The position numbers were made by a program, and so were the translations under genes. Below are positions 63,754-64,000 of a stretch of 64,000 nucleotides of DNA, one piece after another. The DNA is from Psococerastis gibbosa (lineage: Eukaryota; Arthropoda; Insecta; Psocodea; Psocidae), in NCBI GenBank assembly GCA_963971405.1, contig OZ020493.1, positions 248,001 through 312,000 of the forward strand, in the 5' to 3' direction. The notes beneath the pieces were generated by a model that ran no database searches, was not told where the DNA came from, and saw only the letters and a program-made list of their open reading frames with translations. Every line of letters begins with the position of its first letter. Positions within the stretch are counted from its first letter, which is position 1.

Positions 63754-64000
63754 TCTTAATCCCATCTCCATTCTCTCTCCATAGGTTCCTCCCGGGACCG
63801 CTTGCCCGCCGGGTTCGCCTAGGGAATTACAGAGAAGATCCGGATGGACCCTGAAATATGGCCACCCAGCCTGGATCGTTAGTCCCCCCTTGGCGCCATG
63901 CTCGTGGGCAATCCGGTCACGAGAGTCTGAACCATAGAATGCCCCAGTGTTCAGTAACCCCCCTTTAATACTTTGCTCGTTCACAGTTGTTAAAACACTT
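63754..64000 (+). repeat. Jockey 3' UTR (cut by window edge)
   Basis: GC-rich non-coding sequence after the ORF2 stop with no poly(A) reached before the window end. Confidence 0.5.

Larger units (their letters stand above)
59096..64000 (+). mobile_element. Nearly full-length Jockey-clade LINE (runs to window end)
   Basis: GC-rich element with a 5' UTR (about 59096-59549), an intact gag-like ORF1 (59550-61040), an ORF2 with endonuclease and RT (61031-63753, two breaks) and a 3' UTR that extends to the window edge. The GC content is clearly higher than that of the surroundings. The exact 5' end is not certain. Confidence 0.85.

Noticed and set aside
1-64000. CRISPR array or bacterial operon
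   Set aside because: No regularly spaced short repeats with unique spacers and no bacterial gene order; splice sites and LINEs show a eukaryotic genome.

Overview
This is animal DNA, most likely from an arthropod and probably an insect. It is AT-rich, has eukaryotic splice signals, microsatellites and homopolymer runs, and has no bacterial gene organisation. It is almost entirely transposable elements in different stages of decay, many inserted into one another. I found no convincing ordinary host gene. The best candidates for non-transposon genes are a two-exon THAP-domain locus (56626-57388) and a small spliced gene of unknown function (48728-49362), and both carry frame breaks.

Layout. 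1-510 is the 3' end of a LINE. 2690-3960 is a LINE relic split by a C/G-rich repeat. 4163-6284 is a 5'-truncated CR1/Jockey-type LINE, broken in part by a 32-bp triplication. 7921-13532 is a second LINE; its ORF1 is interrupted at 8118-10215 by a chimeric insert. That insert consists of a poly(T) run, an antisense LINE RNase H tail and a long viral RNA-dependent RNA polymerase reading frame, and it is bounded by a perfect 14-bp target-site duplication. 13577-14105 and 18081-22042 are relics of a LINE family with RNase H; the second is split by a 3.07-kb TGT...ACA repeat, and a diverged copy of that repeat lies at 43936-46916. 23376-23815 is a Jockey relic. 24425-27441 is a nearly complete DNA transposon with 27-bp terminal inverted repeats and a two-exon transposase-like gene of the DUF7869 type. 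31209-34266 is a P-element transposase gene with its THAP domain. 36015-36394 and several smaller intervals are MITE-like inverted repeats. 38202-43321 holds a THAP first exon, CACTA-like and LINE RNase H fragments, unrecognised frames, a tRNA-like SINE head and a MITE. 46985-48085 holds MADF and Harbinger transposase fragments around a LINE 3' end. 48728-51106 holds the small spliced gene and a protein-primed DNA polymerase B fragment of Polinton type. 51747-52125 and 58020-58500 are piggyBac fragments. 52579-56095 is a Gypsy gag-protease relic with a young gag-only LTR element inserted at 53103-55021. 57736-57918 is a hAT-type MITE. 59096-64000 is a nearly full-length Jockey element.

The genes do not form one pathway; they are independent selfish elements. 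The most informative point is the nesting at 7.9-13.5 kb. It records a LINE insertion followed by retrotransposition of a LINE/RNA-virus chimera, joined so that the viral frame continues into the host LINE ORF1 frame until a stop codon. All family assignments come from motif recognition by eye; no database search was possible.
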